Source: Toxorhynchites rutilus septentrionalis
Taxonomy: Eukaryota > Arthropoda > Insecta > Diptera > Culicidae
DNA: 64,000 nucleotides
Direction of reading: 5' to 3'
Assembly: GCF_029784135.1 (NCBI RefSeq)
Contig: NC_073746.1
Location: forward strand, 254,165,994-254,229,993
The notes under the pieces are model-generated. The model was not told the DNA's origin. It made no database searches and saw nothing but the letters and a program-made list of their open reading frames with translations. Position 1 is the first letter of the stretch; each line of letters begins with the position of its first letter. This document shows positions 1 to 10,412 of this stretch, piece by piece. The position numbers and the translations under genes are program-made.

Positions 1-770
1 CGCGCATGTTTACGCCTATCGTAAAACATATGCCTGATTATTTTTCCCGCCTGTTCTGTGCGGTCCTAATCTAATCTACCAGCGTGAGAATTTCTGTTTC
101 TCTTCCTCCACTACGCCACCGCGTAGAGTCCCAAACAAACATATGCCCTAAATTGCGTGCGTCATAAATTTACGCCGCTTATCGCTTAAACGCATGCGTT
201 TAGCGTCCTATTTGGTCTTCGGTCCTTCGCTCTCAAGCGATAAGGCGCGAGACCATGCGGTTAGCAATTAGGTTTTGACTCCCACATGGGAATCTAAATA
301 AACGCTGTGGTTTACACGCCTTTTCCTTTTTCGGCCCTTCGCACATTTCATGCGATAAGGCACAAACCTAACTTTGCTAATTGCCGTCATTAAATATTTA
401 TTTTTGTCTGGCTCCCGGTCTGGGCCGCACTTGATCAAACTAGCACCCCTTGGGTGGCCCGGTGCTCTCGCTTGGGTCTTATCTAAACTCATAAGGCTCG
501 GATGTAAAAACATCTGGCACGGTAATCTTGTTGGAAGCTAAAGACGGAAGAGAAACAGTCCCTTTTCGCTGGTATTGATTTTTATTTGCGCCTGTTGCGC
601 TTATCTCATACAGACCCAGGCTGAGTCAAAACAGATGCTCGCCTGAATCTGTTTACAAATAAATTTGTTCTTCTCTATAATTGCCAAATGCGCTACAATA
701 TCAAAATTTACATTGCGCCTGGAAGCGCTCCTATCTTTTTATTATTTTCAATTTTACTGGGTCCGTAACA
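1..770. repeat. Long BEL-type LTR copy (LTR-B), 5' part outside window
   Basis: No gene. The stretch aligns by eye with 7610-8305, and with 60600-60824 as part of a longer family also seen at 59414-60824. It ends in GGGTCCGTAACA, the same terminus as the other LTRs here (7579, 8305, 47172). TG...CA-type ends and gag-env coding sequence next door support an LTR of a BEL/Pao family. The short reading frame at 268-513 is repeated at 7865-8068 only because the LTR is repeated. Confidence 0.6.
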
Positions 771-1064
771 CGGTTCCTATTCTCAACTGCCAACGTGGGA
801 ATTTTCCTTTCCCTTTTCTTATCTGTACGCCACCGCAATAAATTATTTGTTCTCAGAAGCTATACAGATAAGGAGAGAAAATAACTAATTTCTTCCCGCT
901 GGCATTTCAAATGCGCTCTTATCTGTTTATGTCCCTCGCGCTATTTCCATACGCTTCGTGAGGGACAGATCTAGCTATACATTATTATCTTTACGCATTT
1001 GCCTAACTCTTATCTTCCACTACGCCACCCGCTTAGGTCTCAAATAAATATTTCGGCTTACACG
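771..1064. repeat. Partial LTR-A, left side of the minus-strand BEL element
   Basis: These 294 bases match 7158-7451 at a constant offset of 6,387. I saw about one mismatch (ataacta against ataactc). This is the middle of the LTR found complete at 6778-7579. The first 380 bases and last 130 bases are absent: LTR-B abuts the left side, and the right side runs into sequence unlike the LTR. It is probably what remains of the element's 3' LTR after a nested insertion and a deletion. Confidence 0.6.
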
Positions 1065-1317
1065 TCAGAATCCGCATGCACATCATCTTGGTTTGCGCTA
1101 TCCGAGCGCTTCATTTTGCCGGTCTGCAGCATTATTGTTCCTTCCAGTACTACGATTGCAAATTTCTCCTTTGCAACAATTTTCGTTCAGCTGTCAATTT
1201 CGTTTTTCCATAAAACAGCCGCCTATTATTTTCAGTGTGAATTTTCCGGTATTCAATCAATTTTCGTGTAACATTGTAGTTTTCTTCAGCAGAATTCAAA
1301 TTCTTTATATTTTCTTA
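1065..1317. other. 3' non-coding remainder of the BEL element
   Basis: This lies between the Env stop and the partial LTR. It does not match the end of LTR-A, and I see no polypurine tract next to the LTR edge, so a deletion or rearrangement probably removed the normal env-LTR junction. A plus-strand frame crosses it (1093-1584) but is antisense to env and has no recognisable domain. Confidence 0.4.
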
Positions 1318-2535
1318 TCAGAGTGCAGTGTCCTCTGTTTGTCGTCTGTTCGGTATATTGTTCATTCTTATGCGAACGACCGGTTCCGTTGTATCTCTGG
1401 GTCTAGAGCGAGTTCCTTGTCTGCAGCAGCGGAAGTAGATAATACCGCTCACAATTATAATTATCCCTATCAACAGGACTGTATTCCTCCAATGATGCTT
1501 GGACTCGGGATGAAACGGATCGATGCTGTTGTATACATTTATTATTCCATTGTCCTTGTATGGATTATCGGGTTTGGGTTCTAACGTGCCATTCACGGTT
1601 GTGTTGTTGAATCCATCCGATAAGTGCTCCATCATTTGATATGTTGATTTGAAGTATGTTACTTTTCTCACGTTGATGCCTTTTAGTTTTGCATATATTG
1701 TTTTGCCTTTGGATTGTATGCGACAATCCGGTTGCAAGGTTACCACAGCCGCATCATATGGTGGTGACATTACCACGCTGTCGCAGTGTATAACTACTCC
1801 TTTTGCTTCAGAGGTATAATATAAGACCGTGTTAGGCGTGGATAGTGTCTCCAATACGGTGTAAGGTGCGGTTAATATTTTCGTGGTAAATTTACGGGTA
1901 CTCGCCATATGCATTATAACAGCTGCTACGCAATCCATTTCCTTACTTAGTTCTGGCTGTATTGTTATAAAGTGCGTATCATTTAGCTTAGTCATTTCGT
2001 TCGATGGATAGAAGAACTCATTGTTATGGCCTACTGCTATGCGTTCGTGTTCCGTGACAATAATTGACCCGTTCTGGATGCGTGGAATCGCTATTATTTT
2101 GAATACTTCAAATTCAACTTTATTGACAATAATGCTGGTCATTGTAATTATCACGGAGCCGTTGACAACATGTGTGTTGTATTTAACACCTGACGGGTGA
2201 TCTAGGACAGTGTATCCTGATGGTAATGCTTGCGAAATATTGTTTCTTGTTTGAGCCAGTTCTTCGAGTGATAACGGAAACGTGCGAATTTTTCTGTATT
2301 TATTTAATATTCCGTCTATTACTTCTCGAGCTAACACTGTGGTTTCTATCATTGTTGTTCGTAGCACTTGAGCCTTATCCGTAGAATATATTTGCTTCAG
2401 TTGGTTCAAATCTTTATACAATCTGTAGTACCTATCGTTTAGCTGCTCTCCCATTTTAGACGCTTTGCTATTCATCTTTACCATCGACTCTGATATTTGA
2501 TGTATTTTTTCATCTTCGTGGATCCGGATTGCTTG
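1318..2535 (-). pseudogene. Env, C-terminal part (BEL-type envelope-like protein)
   Basis: The frame is open on the minus strand from the mariner target site at 2535 to the stop at 1318. The first Met is at 2484, giving 388 residues. Seen: a helical N-terminal stretch, several potential N-glycosylation sites, one strong hydrophobic segment near residues 335-352 (WRNTVLLIGIIIIVSG) followed by cysteines and a short basic tail. This is a membrane-anchored glycoprotein layout with the C-terminus in the cytosol. The N-terminal part of the same Env, with signal segment and furin-like site, is at the end of the frame that runs 6404-3815. The DD37E mariner at 2538-3812 separates the two halves. The flanks are in the same phase on either side of its TA target, so the break is simply the insertion. 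Errantivirus and BEL Envs are thought to derive from viral fusion proteins. I did not identify the exact source. Confidence 0.6.
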
Positions 2536-2537
2536 TA

Positions 2538-3812
2538 AGGACCGTATCGTTTATTATGGGTACGCTCAAAACACAGCTTTATTTCAAATATTGCATTTAT
2601 TTTTCAGTTCTGATATCAAAATATTGTATCTTATGAATGAAAGAAAGGAGTAACAGTAAAAAATAATCAAGATTCTGATTTTCGCGCCAATGATCGCACC
2701 TGCTTCTTGATGTCCCTCATTAGGTTCTGGACAACCGTCTCATCGACTTGTTTGCTCACATTTATCCAATCCTTTTTGAACTGCTCAAGGTCATCGGCTG
2801 CCTTGTCCTTCTTCAATTTTTCAATAGGTCTTATTTGCGGACAATTTGGAGGATTCATCTCCTTTTCCACAAAATCGACATTATTCTCGCGATACCAATC
2901 CAAGGTCAAACGTGCATAGTGGCATGATGCCAAATCAGGCCAAAATAGTGTCGGACCAGTGTGCTTTCGGATGAGCGGTAACACACGCTTTTGGAGACAT
3001 TCTTTCCGGTAAATTTCACCATTCATATTCCCGAGAGTGAAGAAAGGAGATGATTTCATGCCACATTGACAAACAGCTTGCCAAACCAGCACCTTCTTAC
3101 CGAATTTTTCGCAAAAAATTGACTTCTCCGCGTTCGGGACATCTGTTCCTTGCTTTACAGTGTAAAACTGTGCCCCAGGAAGAGTTTTGTAGTCCAGTTT
3201 GACGTAGGTTTCATCATCCATGACGATGCACAGTTCGCGTTTGCTTAAAATCCCATCGTAAAGCTTACGGGCACGGGTTTTCACGGAACTTGCCTGAATT
3301 TGGCTGCGTTTGGGACATTTTTGCTTTCTATATGCCTTCAGTGAGTTACGTTCTTTGGCACGTTGAACCATACCGATTGATGTTCCACACTTTTTTGCGC
3401 AATCCCGTATCGATAATTCCTTTTTTCTTTCAAATTGCCTGCAAATCTTTTTATCCAAGTTTGGCTTGGATGGCCCAGGTTTTCTGCCGCGACCGGGTAG
3501 ATCCTTCAATGTATTATACATACCAAATCGCTTGATAGCGTTTTGGACCGCATGGACGCTTACTCCTTCCGCCTTCGCCAATTTTCTCATTGATATTCCT
3601 GTTTCGGAGCAGTATCTGGTCACAATGGATTTTCGTTTTTCTTCTGTTAGCCCTCTCATGATTGCACTTTTAGGAAAAAACGATCTTTTAACAATGCTAA
3701 CTGAACGCTAACTGTGTCAACAACAGGAGAAAAATAAACAGCTGTCAAAACAAGCTATAGTCTTTTTCAGACGGAGACTCTAAGGCGTACCCATAAATAA
3801 CGATACGGTCCT
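2538..3812 (-). mobile_element. ITm (mariner) DD37E transposon inserted in BEL env
   Basis: 1,275 bp. The ends are inverted repeats of about 28 bp starting AGGACCGTATCGTT and continuing to ATGGGTACGC, with two mismatches between left and right. The flanking TA at 2536-2537 and 3813-3814 is the target duplication typical of Tc1/mariner insertions. The interior holds one transposase gene on the minus strand. Removing the element and one TA leaves the BEL env sequence continuous. Confidence 0.85.
2667..3659 (-). CDS. Mariner-family DD37E transposase
   Basis: 330 residues, starting at an ATG. It cuts and pastes the transposon by acting on the flanking inverted repeats in the nucleus. The N-terminus has paired helix-turn-helix DNA-binding regions (about 1-110), joined by a GRGRKPG-type AT-hook-like stretch near 56. 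The catalytic triad is visible: MDDETYVK (first Asp, near 155), FWPDLASCHY (second Asp, near 225), and NPPNCPQIRPIE (Glu). I count 37 residues between the second Asp and the Glu, which defines the ITmD37E group known from mosquitoes. After PIEK the usual FWA...K segment is short, so a small in-frame deletion is likely just behind the catalytic Glu. The frame is otherwise open and ends at 2667, within 130 bp of the left inverted repeat. Activity is doubtful because of the deletion. Confidence 0.85.
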   Translation of the reverse strand: MRGLTEEKRKSIVTRYCSETGISMRKLAKAEGVSVHAVQNAIKRFGMYNTLKDLPGRGRKPGPSKPNLDKKICRQFERKKELSIRDCAKKCGTSIGMVQRAKERNSLKAYRKQKCPKRSQIQASSVKTRARKLYDGILSKRELCIVMDDETYVKLDYKTLPGAQFYTVKQGTDVPNAEKSIFCEKFGKKVLVWQAVCQCGMKSSPFFTLGNMNGEIYRKECLQKRVLPLIRKHTGPTLFWPDLASCHYARLTLDWYRENNVDFVEKEMNPPNCPQIRPIEKLKKDKAADDLEQFKKDWINVSKQVDETVVQNLMRDIKKQVRSLARKSES

Positions 3813-3814
3813 TA

Positions 3815-6404
3815 GTTCGTTTTCCACATCGTCGCTTCCAAATATTAGATCTGACAAGAACCCGAAAAGTCCTTTGCTTCGCTTAGTTCTTGAGGACTGT
3901 TGGATCTCATTGATTGCGTCATCGCACAGACGCTCAATTGATATTGCAGTCTGTTCCAAGAGAGAGTCTTCGATGACAATTTTCATATCTTTGGTTGCGG
4001 TTGTTAAGTTGCTTCGCACAAATCTGATTGTTCTGATGTCTTCGCTGGGAATCGTATTTGTTTGGATATTGGTTTGCCATGTGCCTCTATGTAGCAGACA
4101 CGTTCCTTCGTGGTCAAACATTAATCCGTCACTGTCGATCGGTTTCACCGTTATAGCGTTGATTAGGGTGAACGACATAAGGAGCATCATTATAATTTTT
4201 ATAAGTTTGGATGGGTTGAACCAATGTGAAGAGACATCCTTTATTGTTCTGTTGCTGCGTCTTCTTCTGCGCCTTGGGCTTTTGTCGATTTTTATTTCTT
4301 CTTCGGTTATCAGCATTACGTTGTGACTTCTTGTAGGGTACTCTTTAATAGTTTCTGTGTTCATGACCGTTTCGTGGGAGCGATTTTGAACCTTGTTGTT
4401 CATTCTAGTTGGTCGTCCATCATTAAATTCTTGGATCGAAAAATGTGCATCTATTTGGTTTGTAAGTTCGTTGTCTCGTTGTCTTTCTCTGTTGTAGGAT
4501 GTTGTAGGAATTTCATATTTGACGTTGGATTTCACGTTTCCAAATATAAACCATCCTAATTTGCTCCTTACGGCTATTGGTTCGTTGTCGCCTCCTCTTC
4601 TAGTTTCCATGGCGGTGAGTAAATGGCTGTGACTCAGCCCTATCAAAATCGTCGGTTTTGCTAATTCGTAGCTCTTGATCGGAAGGTCCTTTAGATATGG
4701 ATATCTTGATGCCATCGCCTCGTAGTCCAATGTTTGAGTTGGAAGTTTTAAATTTCTTATGGTCCTTACTCCGTCGAGTCGATAAGACTTTCTGGAAGAC
4801 CCCTGAATACGAACTTGAACTCGTTTACTATTTGGTTCATCTCGTGACACGTCCTGTGTCCATTTCAACTGCAATGGTTCGTCCTTTCCGTTTAAGTCCA
4901 GGGCGCTCGCTATTTCTTCTGAATGCCTTCCATTCTGAAGTGTTACCGGTATTACTTGGTAGTACTTATCATTTGCTGGGGATTTGTGGACGTTACAGTT
5001 TTCTTCCAGCGGTGTCGACTCCGGCGTATTACGTGGCGTTGGTTCATTATTTTGATTTGAATGTAGCATCCTGTTATGACGCCTGTTGCATCCATTCAGG
5101 CCACACCTTCTAGATCGTCTACAATCCTTCATCATGTGCCCTGTGCCTAAGCACCCGAAACATACTTTGTTCTGAGCCGCTAAACGAGACCTTTCCTGGA
5201 CGTTCGATTTTTTAAATGTTGTACATTCGAAAATTCTGTGATCGTTGGAGCAAATTTGACATTTAAAACGTGGTGCCTCCTGGTGAACGTGCGTTTGGCT
5301 TCTAGCTATAGTCGGTATGGAAGAAGTCATGTTCCTCATTATTCGAGCATGAGGTTTTAGCCAGTCACTCATTTGGCCCAAAGATGGGGTACCACCAGTC
5401 ATCATTCTATGGCGTGTCCACTCAATCTGCAAGTTATATGGGAGTTTCCTCACCAAATCTTCTATTAGCCTGGCATCGAGTAGGTAACCTTCTTGATTAA
5501 TTATTGTCATATTTGTTACCATATTCTCCAATGCGTCTGACATTTCCACTACTATCGAGCGACTTTCCTTTTTTAATCGTTGGAGATCATTTAATAATTC
5601 CTCGTAAATAAATTTTGGATTCCCGAAGTTCTCTTCCAGTCTTTCAATTATACTGGGCACATTTTCAGAGTTTATAATTAACTGCTGAATACTTCTAGCC
5701 GCTCGTCCTTCCAGGGCGGCCTCTAATCTAGTGAGGTTTTCGTGGTTCGAAAACGCACATTCTCTGGTGCTGACCTCATAGATCCTCTTAAACTTCGGCC
5801 AATCCTTCGGTGACCCGCTGAATTTCGGCAAGGGAGTTAGAGCTTGTCTTTTCATGAAAATAGAAAAATCTCCGGGTTGTTGAGCTGGTACAATCGCTCT
5901 TTGGTTCAAACTGGTTGATGGTAGCGGAGCTTGAAGCGTTGCCTGTACATTGGATTCTCTTGCCGATACTTGTGATGGAGTACTCGGCAACTCTGTTCGC
6001 TGCGGTGATGTCGCCCTTGCGACTAAAGCGTTAATTGAGGCCTTCATTTCGGCCATTTCGCCTTTAATATTAGTTATGCTGGTCCGATCGCTGGCATGCA
6101 TTTCAGCTAATCGGGTTATTAAATTCGTGAGCTCTTCAATTTGCTTTTGCTCCCTTGAATTATTTGTGGCGGCAGGCGCTATAGGCGTCCGTGGAAGTGC
6201 ATGTGCTCCTTGTTGGTTAATTCCTTCGGTGGGGTTACACAGCGAGCAAACCAAGTAGCCTTCTTCTGTTGTCGGTGTGAAACCTACACACGTGTTATGA
6301 TAGTTATTCTTACATTCTCGGCATTGGACCAAATTATCCTGTTCTATCTTCTTATTGCATGCAAAGCAGCATGGACGGGAAGATCTTGTGAAACTTGATT
6401 TCAT
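3815..6404 (-). CDS. BEL Gag with protease remnant fused to Env N-terminus
   Basis: One frame of about 863 retroelement codons; it then runs 11 codons into the mariner repeat and stops at 3780. Seen in order: a PHD/RING-like cysteine-histidine cluster (residues 12-58), a Gag core near 190-360 beginning LPKFSGSPKDW, two nucleic-acid-binding cysteine clusters near 385-450 (CQICSNDHRIFEC; CFGC...CNRRH), and a BEL-type aspartic protease region near 490-625. Next come a few residues of the reverse transcriptase N-terminus, a basic stretch (RRRRRR), a hydrophobic signal or membrane segment near 731-752, and an Env ectodomain with a furin-like RTKR near 839-842 followed by a hydrophobic fusion-peptide-like stretch. 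The DDGSS active-site segment of the protease is missing, when compared with the relative at 53423-54967. All RT, RNase H and integrase catalytic blocks are missing too. The frame has stayed open across these deletions. Confidence 0.7.
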
Positions 6405-6777
6405 ATTGCTCGGTGAAGCGCCTAGTTACCTTCACTTTTCTGTTTAAATCCGAAGTTCAAATGCAACAGTTGAATTAACTTCTTACCGGCCCTCGTGACC
6501 GGACTGTATGTAATATTGGCGGGGTACCTGTTTGCCGTCACCGTCCAACTATGCCTGACTGGCGATGTGTCCGTCTTGCAGGACAAATTACTGTTTTATT
6601 TGAAATGCGCAATTAGCCGCTTGGCTTTTATTGTTCGTCTTTCTAGACCGAACTTCCTCCGTACTTATGACGGGCGCAAATCAATTTAAACAGGAGTTCA
6701 ATTGGTTCTCCTACAGGTGCGTGAGATTTTCCGCGAAGTTCGTGAGTTTCAAGGCTTCCTCTCTGGAGCCACCAAAA
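6405..6777 (-). other. BEL leader between 5' LTR and gag
   Basis: Untranslated leader of the minus-strand element. Directly inside the LTR edge at 6778, the minus strand reads TTTTGGTGGCTCCAGAG. A TGG close to the LTR is where a tRNA primer-binding site is expected, but I could not match it to a specific tRNA. Antisense frames here look spurious. Confidence 0.45.
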
Positions 6778-7579
6778 TGTAATCTAGGGAATATGAATTC
6801 CCTAGATGCTTGCTTCAAGCAAGTCTTCTATCACGCACCTGTTAATAAAAAAAAGAGAGAGTGAGTCACTTACCTCAATGACTCACAACGGTCCCGTCAG
6901 CGCTTCTATGGTTGTGCTTTTTAGCACTTTTGATCCGCGATTGTGTCAACACAGTTTATGATTAGAATCTGTACAAATTGACGCGACTACTTTATTTCAG
7001 GGCACAAATTGAACTAACTTTATTCATTAAAACTTAGCCTAGCTAAATTCTAAGAGAAGGAAGAAAGATCTCCCTTTCCTATTCTTTCAGATAACCGAGA
7101 CTGCGTCTGGTTATCTGTCTCCTATTTGCTAGCCTATATTCTATCCGCTTATCTATGCGGTTCCTATTCTCAACTGCCAACGTGGGAATTTTCCTTTCCC
7201 TTTTCTTATCTGTACGCCACCGCAATAAATTATTTGTTCTCAGAAGCTATACAGATAAGGAGAGAAAATAACTCATTTCTTCCCGCTGGCATTTCAAATG
7301 CGCTCTTATCTGTTTATGTCCCTCGCGCTATTTCCATACGCTTCGTGAGGGACAGATCTAGCTATACATTATTATCTTTACGCATTTGCCTAACTCTTAT
7401 CTTCCACTACGCCACCCGCTTAGGTCTCAAATAAATATTTCGGCTTACACGCCCTTTCCTTTCCTGGCTCTTCGCATATTCCATGCGACAAGGGCGAACG
7501 CTTGAACACATGCGTTCAGCGTCATATCATTGCGCCTGATTGCGCTTCGAACCTCGCCATCTAATCTGGGTCCGTAACA
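6778..7579. repeat. LTR-A, complete (5' LTR of minus-strand BEL)
   Basis: About 802 bp. It begins TGTAATCTAGGGAA and ends GGGTCCGTAACA, that is TGT...ACA. The first bases form a short hairpin, TCTAGGGAA against TTCCCTAGA. A shorter solo relative with the same beginning and end lies at 46770-47172. At its right edge the LTR cuts directly into LTR-B (7580 onward). Confidence 0.7.
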
Positions 7580-8305
7580 GAGGGTTCAATAAAATTTGGC
7601 TGCCTGATAATTCTTACCCGCCTGTTCTGAGCGGTTCTAATCTTATCTACCAGCGTGAGAATTTCTGTTTCTCTTCCTCCACTACGCCACCGCGTAGAGT
7701 CCCATACAAACATATGCCCTAATTTGCGTGCGTCATAAATTTACGCCGCTTATCGCTTAAACGCATGCGTTTAGCGTCCTATTTGGTCTTCGGCCCTTCG
7801 CTCTCATGCGATAAGGCGCGAGACCATGCGGTTAGCAATTAGACTTTGCCTTCCGCACGGAAACCTAAACAAACATCATCTTGCACGCTCTTTTGGTTTC
7901 TTCGTCCTCATGCGATAAGGAACGAACTTGGCTAATTGCCGTCATTAAATATTTATTTTTGTCTGGCTCCCTATCTGGGCTCCACTTGATCAAACTAGCA
8001 CCCCTTGGGTGGCCCGGTGCTCTCGCTTGGGTCTTATCTAAACTCATAAAGCTCGGATGTAAAAACATCTGGCACGGTAACCTTGTTGGAAGCTAAAGAT
8101 GGAAAGAGAAACAGTCCCTTTTCGCTGGTATTGATTTTTATTTACGCCTGTTGCGCTTATCTCATACAGACCCAGGCTGAGTCAAAACATATGCTCGCCT
8201 GAATCTGTTTACAAATAAATTTGTTCTTTTAATTACGCCAAATGCGCTACTAAATCAAAATTTACATTGCGCCTGGAAGCGCTCAATTTTACTGGGTCCG
8301 TAACA
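7580..8305. repeat. LTR-B, 3' part
   Basis: It matches 1-770 by eye, with a roughly 20-bp deletion near 8285. It ends GGGTCCGTAACA at 8305, where satellite A starts at once. The start (AGGGTTCAATAAAAT) corresponds to the middle of the long LTR at 60600-60640, so LTR-A interrupted it. No genes. Confidence 0.6.
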
Positions 8306-9160
8306 CTATTCGTACCGAACAGATGAAAACCACTAAAATTTCTCAATATTTTCTATTTCCTATTCGTAACGAACAGATAAAATCCACTGAAGTTGCTCAA
8401 TATTTTCTATTTCCTAATCGTAAGAAAAGATTAAAAACCACCGAAATTTCTCAATATTTTCTATTTCTTATTCGTAACCAACGAATGAAAACCACTGAAA
8501 TTTCTCAATATTTTCTATTTCCTATTCATAAAGAAAGATTTAAAAACCACTGAAATTTCTCAATATTTTCTATTTCCTATTCGTAAGGAAAGATTTAAAA
8601 ACCACCGAAATTTCTCAATATTTTCTATTTCTTATTCGTAACGAACAAATGAAAGCCACTGAAATTTCTCAATATTTTCTATTTCCTATTCGTGAAGAAC
8701 GGACGAAAACCTCTGAAATTTCTCAATATTTTCTATTTCCTATTCGTAACGAACAGATGAAATCCACTGAAATTTCTCAATATTTTGAAATGAAAACCAC
8801 TGAAATTTCTCAATATTTTCTATTTCCTATTCGTAAAGAAAGATTATAAAACCACTGAAATTTCTCAATATTTTCTATTTCCTATTCGTGAAGAACGGAC
8901 GAAAACCTCTGAAATTTCTCAATATTTTCTATTTCCTATTCGTAACGAACAGATTAAATCCACTGAAATTTCTCAATATTTTCTATTTCCTATTCGTAAC
9001 GAACGAATGAAAACCACTGAAATTTCTCAATATTTTCTATTTCCTATTCGTAAAGAAAGATTATAAAACCACTGAAATTTCTCAATATTTTCTATTTCCT
9101 ATTCGTGACAAACGAATGAAAGCCACTGAAATTTCTCAATATTTTCTATTTCCTATTCGT
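8306..9160 (+). repeat. Satellite A: 54-bp tandem repeat, about 16 units
   Basis: The unit is about 54 bp with core GAAATTTCTCAATATTTTC, then TATTTCCTATTCGTAA and a variable GAACAGATGAAAACCACT part. The length equals 18 codons, so one plus frame stays open across units: the 18-residue motif M-K-T-T-E-I-S-Q-Y-F-L-F-P-I-R-N-E-Q recurs at 8323-8553 and again at 8649-8849. Single-base indels (for example AGATTTAAAAA) break the frame. Fragments continue at 9587-9611, 10378-10412 and 11004-11088 between LTR insertions. Confidence 0.85.
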
Positions 9161-9586
9161 TGATACATTTCGGATTTAAAAAAAGAAGACATGTACTAGT
9201 CGATGTCTGTCACGAGAGTGTATTTCTCTTACCAACTAACTTACGAGCTAAGTTCGCATATTACATGTTTATTTATTATCATTGTTGTCTACAACAAGCG
9301 TCGAGCGGGGCGGTATGTTATTGTTGTTAGTTGTTGGAGGTCGTATACAGGGAAGTTTGGCGTGCCATAATAGCGTTCAGCCGATATTATGAAATTAGTT
9401 GGTTTGGGGGATTTCCGTAAGGAAATCAAAAGTTGCTGACGAATGTAAAGATATGGTATGAACTTGTTGTTAGATATGGTATGCGGAAAAGTGGTTATGT
9501 ATAAGAATGCGGAATTGAGGATGAGAAAGAATGAGGGTCAGGATGTTTTGTGTTTAATTGGAATTGAGGTTAGTTAGTATGCTACA
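9161..9586. mobile_element. Solo LTR in satellite A (TSD tcgt)
   Basis: 426 bp starting TGATACATTTCGG and ending AGTATGCTACA. The 4-bp target duplication tcgt is at 9157-9160 and 9587-9590. Excising the insert restores the satellite unit (cctattcgtgacgaac). TG...CA ends and a 4-bp duplication fit an LTR of a Ty3/gypsy-type element. No coding content. Confidence 0.7.
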
Positions 9587-9611
9587 TCGTGACGAACGGA
9601 CGAAAACCTCT

Positions 9612-10377
9612 TAAAACACACTTCAAAAAGTACTTTATCTTTCCATGCCACTCCCGAGTATAGTAAAACACAACTCACTTCAAACATCACAAGTATAATG
9701 AAACTATATGCTTTATTTAACTCTTCATTGTACAACATGTTCTCTACACTACTGACTTTGAACAGAGAGTCCCCGACTTAACTCTAGTTACATGCTTTTA
9801 TAACTTAATTCTATTATCGAAGAGGAAACCATTCAAATAAAAATAAACATTCATTCAGCGTACTTTGAGTCGCTGTGAACGGGGTCAATATCGAAGTTGT
9901 GTTTACTCACACTTCCGAGTGAGCGCGATAAAGCGGGGTCATCATTAAAATTGTTTACTCGCGCTTCTTGAGCGAGCGCGATAAAGCGGGGCGAGTGCAA
10001 TGTGTCATTATTTAATTTCACATCGCACTCGATTCTTGAGGATATAGCTGCGCGCGAATGAAATAACAATGCAGCGCGAGCGTTCTAGATTTTATGTGAT
10101 AATAAAGAAATGTGGGCAGCGCGTGCCCGTTTCAGTTAAGTCATAGGAAAAATATAAAAAGAGGTATTGATGAGTTAGTCATATGGGAGTTACTTGAAGT
10201 TTATGTTTGTGTATGACTAATTTACTCATCGGGGAAACGATTTTGAAAGGATATTAAAACTGCGTATTGCTTACGCAAGAATGGAATAAAAATGAATTAT
10301 AGAAGTGCGTATTGCTTACGCATGGATGCAATGGAATTCGAGATAGAATCAAAGGGGGTAATTCTTGGTATGCTACA
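9612..10377. mobile_element. Solo LTR-like insertion (TSD ctct)
   Basis: 766 bp from TAAAACACACTTC to TTGGTATGCTACA, flanked by ctct at 9608-9611 and 10378-10381. It shares the terminal TATGCTACA with the preceding LTR. It contains repeated GAGCGAGCGCGATAAAGCGGGG-like segments (9912-9990) and a doubled TGCGTATTGCTTACGCA palindrome (10261, 10304). Its first bases are TA rather than TG, perhaps by mutation. The 72-aa minus frame at 9851-10069 has no recognisable domain. Confidence 0.6.
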
Positions 10378-10412
10378 CTCTGAAATTTCTCAATATTTTC
10401 TATTTCCTATTC

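Larger units (their letters stand above)
771..7579 (-). mobile_element. BEL/Pao-type endogenous retrovirus-like element, pol deleted
   Basis: Minus-strand retroelement. From its 5' end it has a complete LTR (6778-7579), a leader, a Gag-protease-remnant-Env reading frame (6404 to 3815), a nested mariner (2538-3812), the rest of Env (2535 to 1318) and a partial 3' LTR (771-1064). Gag and Env are BEL-like. The reverse transcriptase core, RNase H and integrase catalytic regions are missing, so the copy cannot move by itself. The near identity of the two shared LTR parts suggests a fairly recent insertion. Confidence 0.65.

Noticed and set aside
7126..7434. 102-aa plus frame in LTR-A
   Set aside because: Hydrophobic composition without domain; lies within LTR sequence also seen non-coding at 771-1064.
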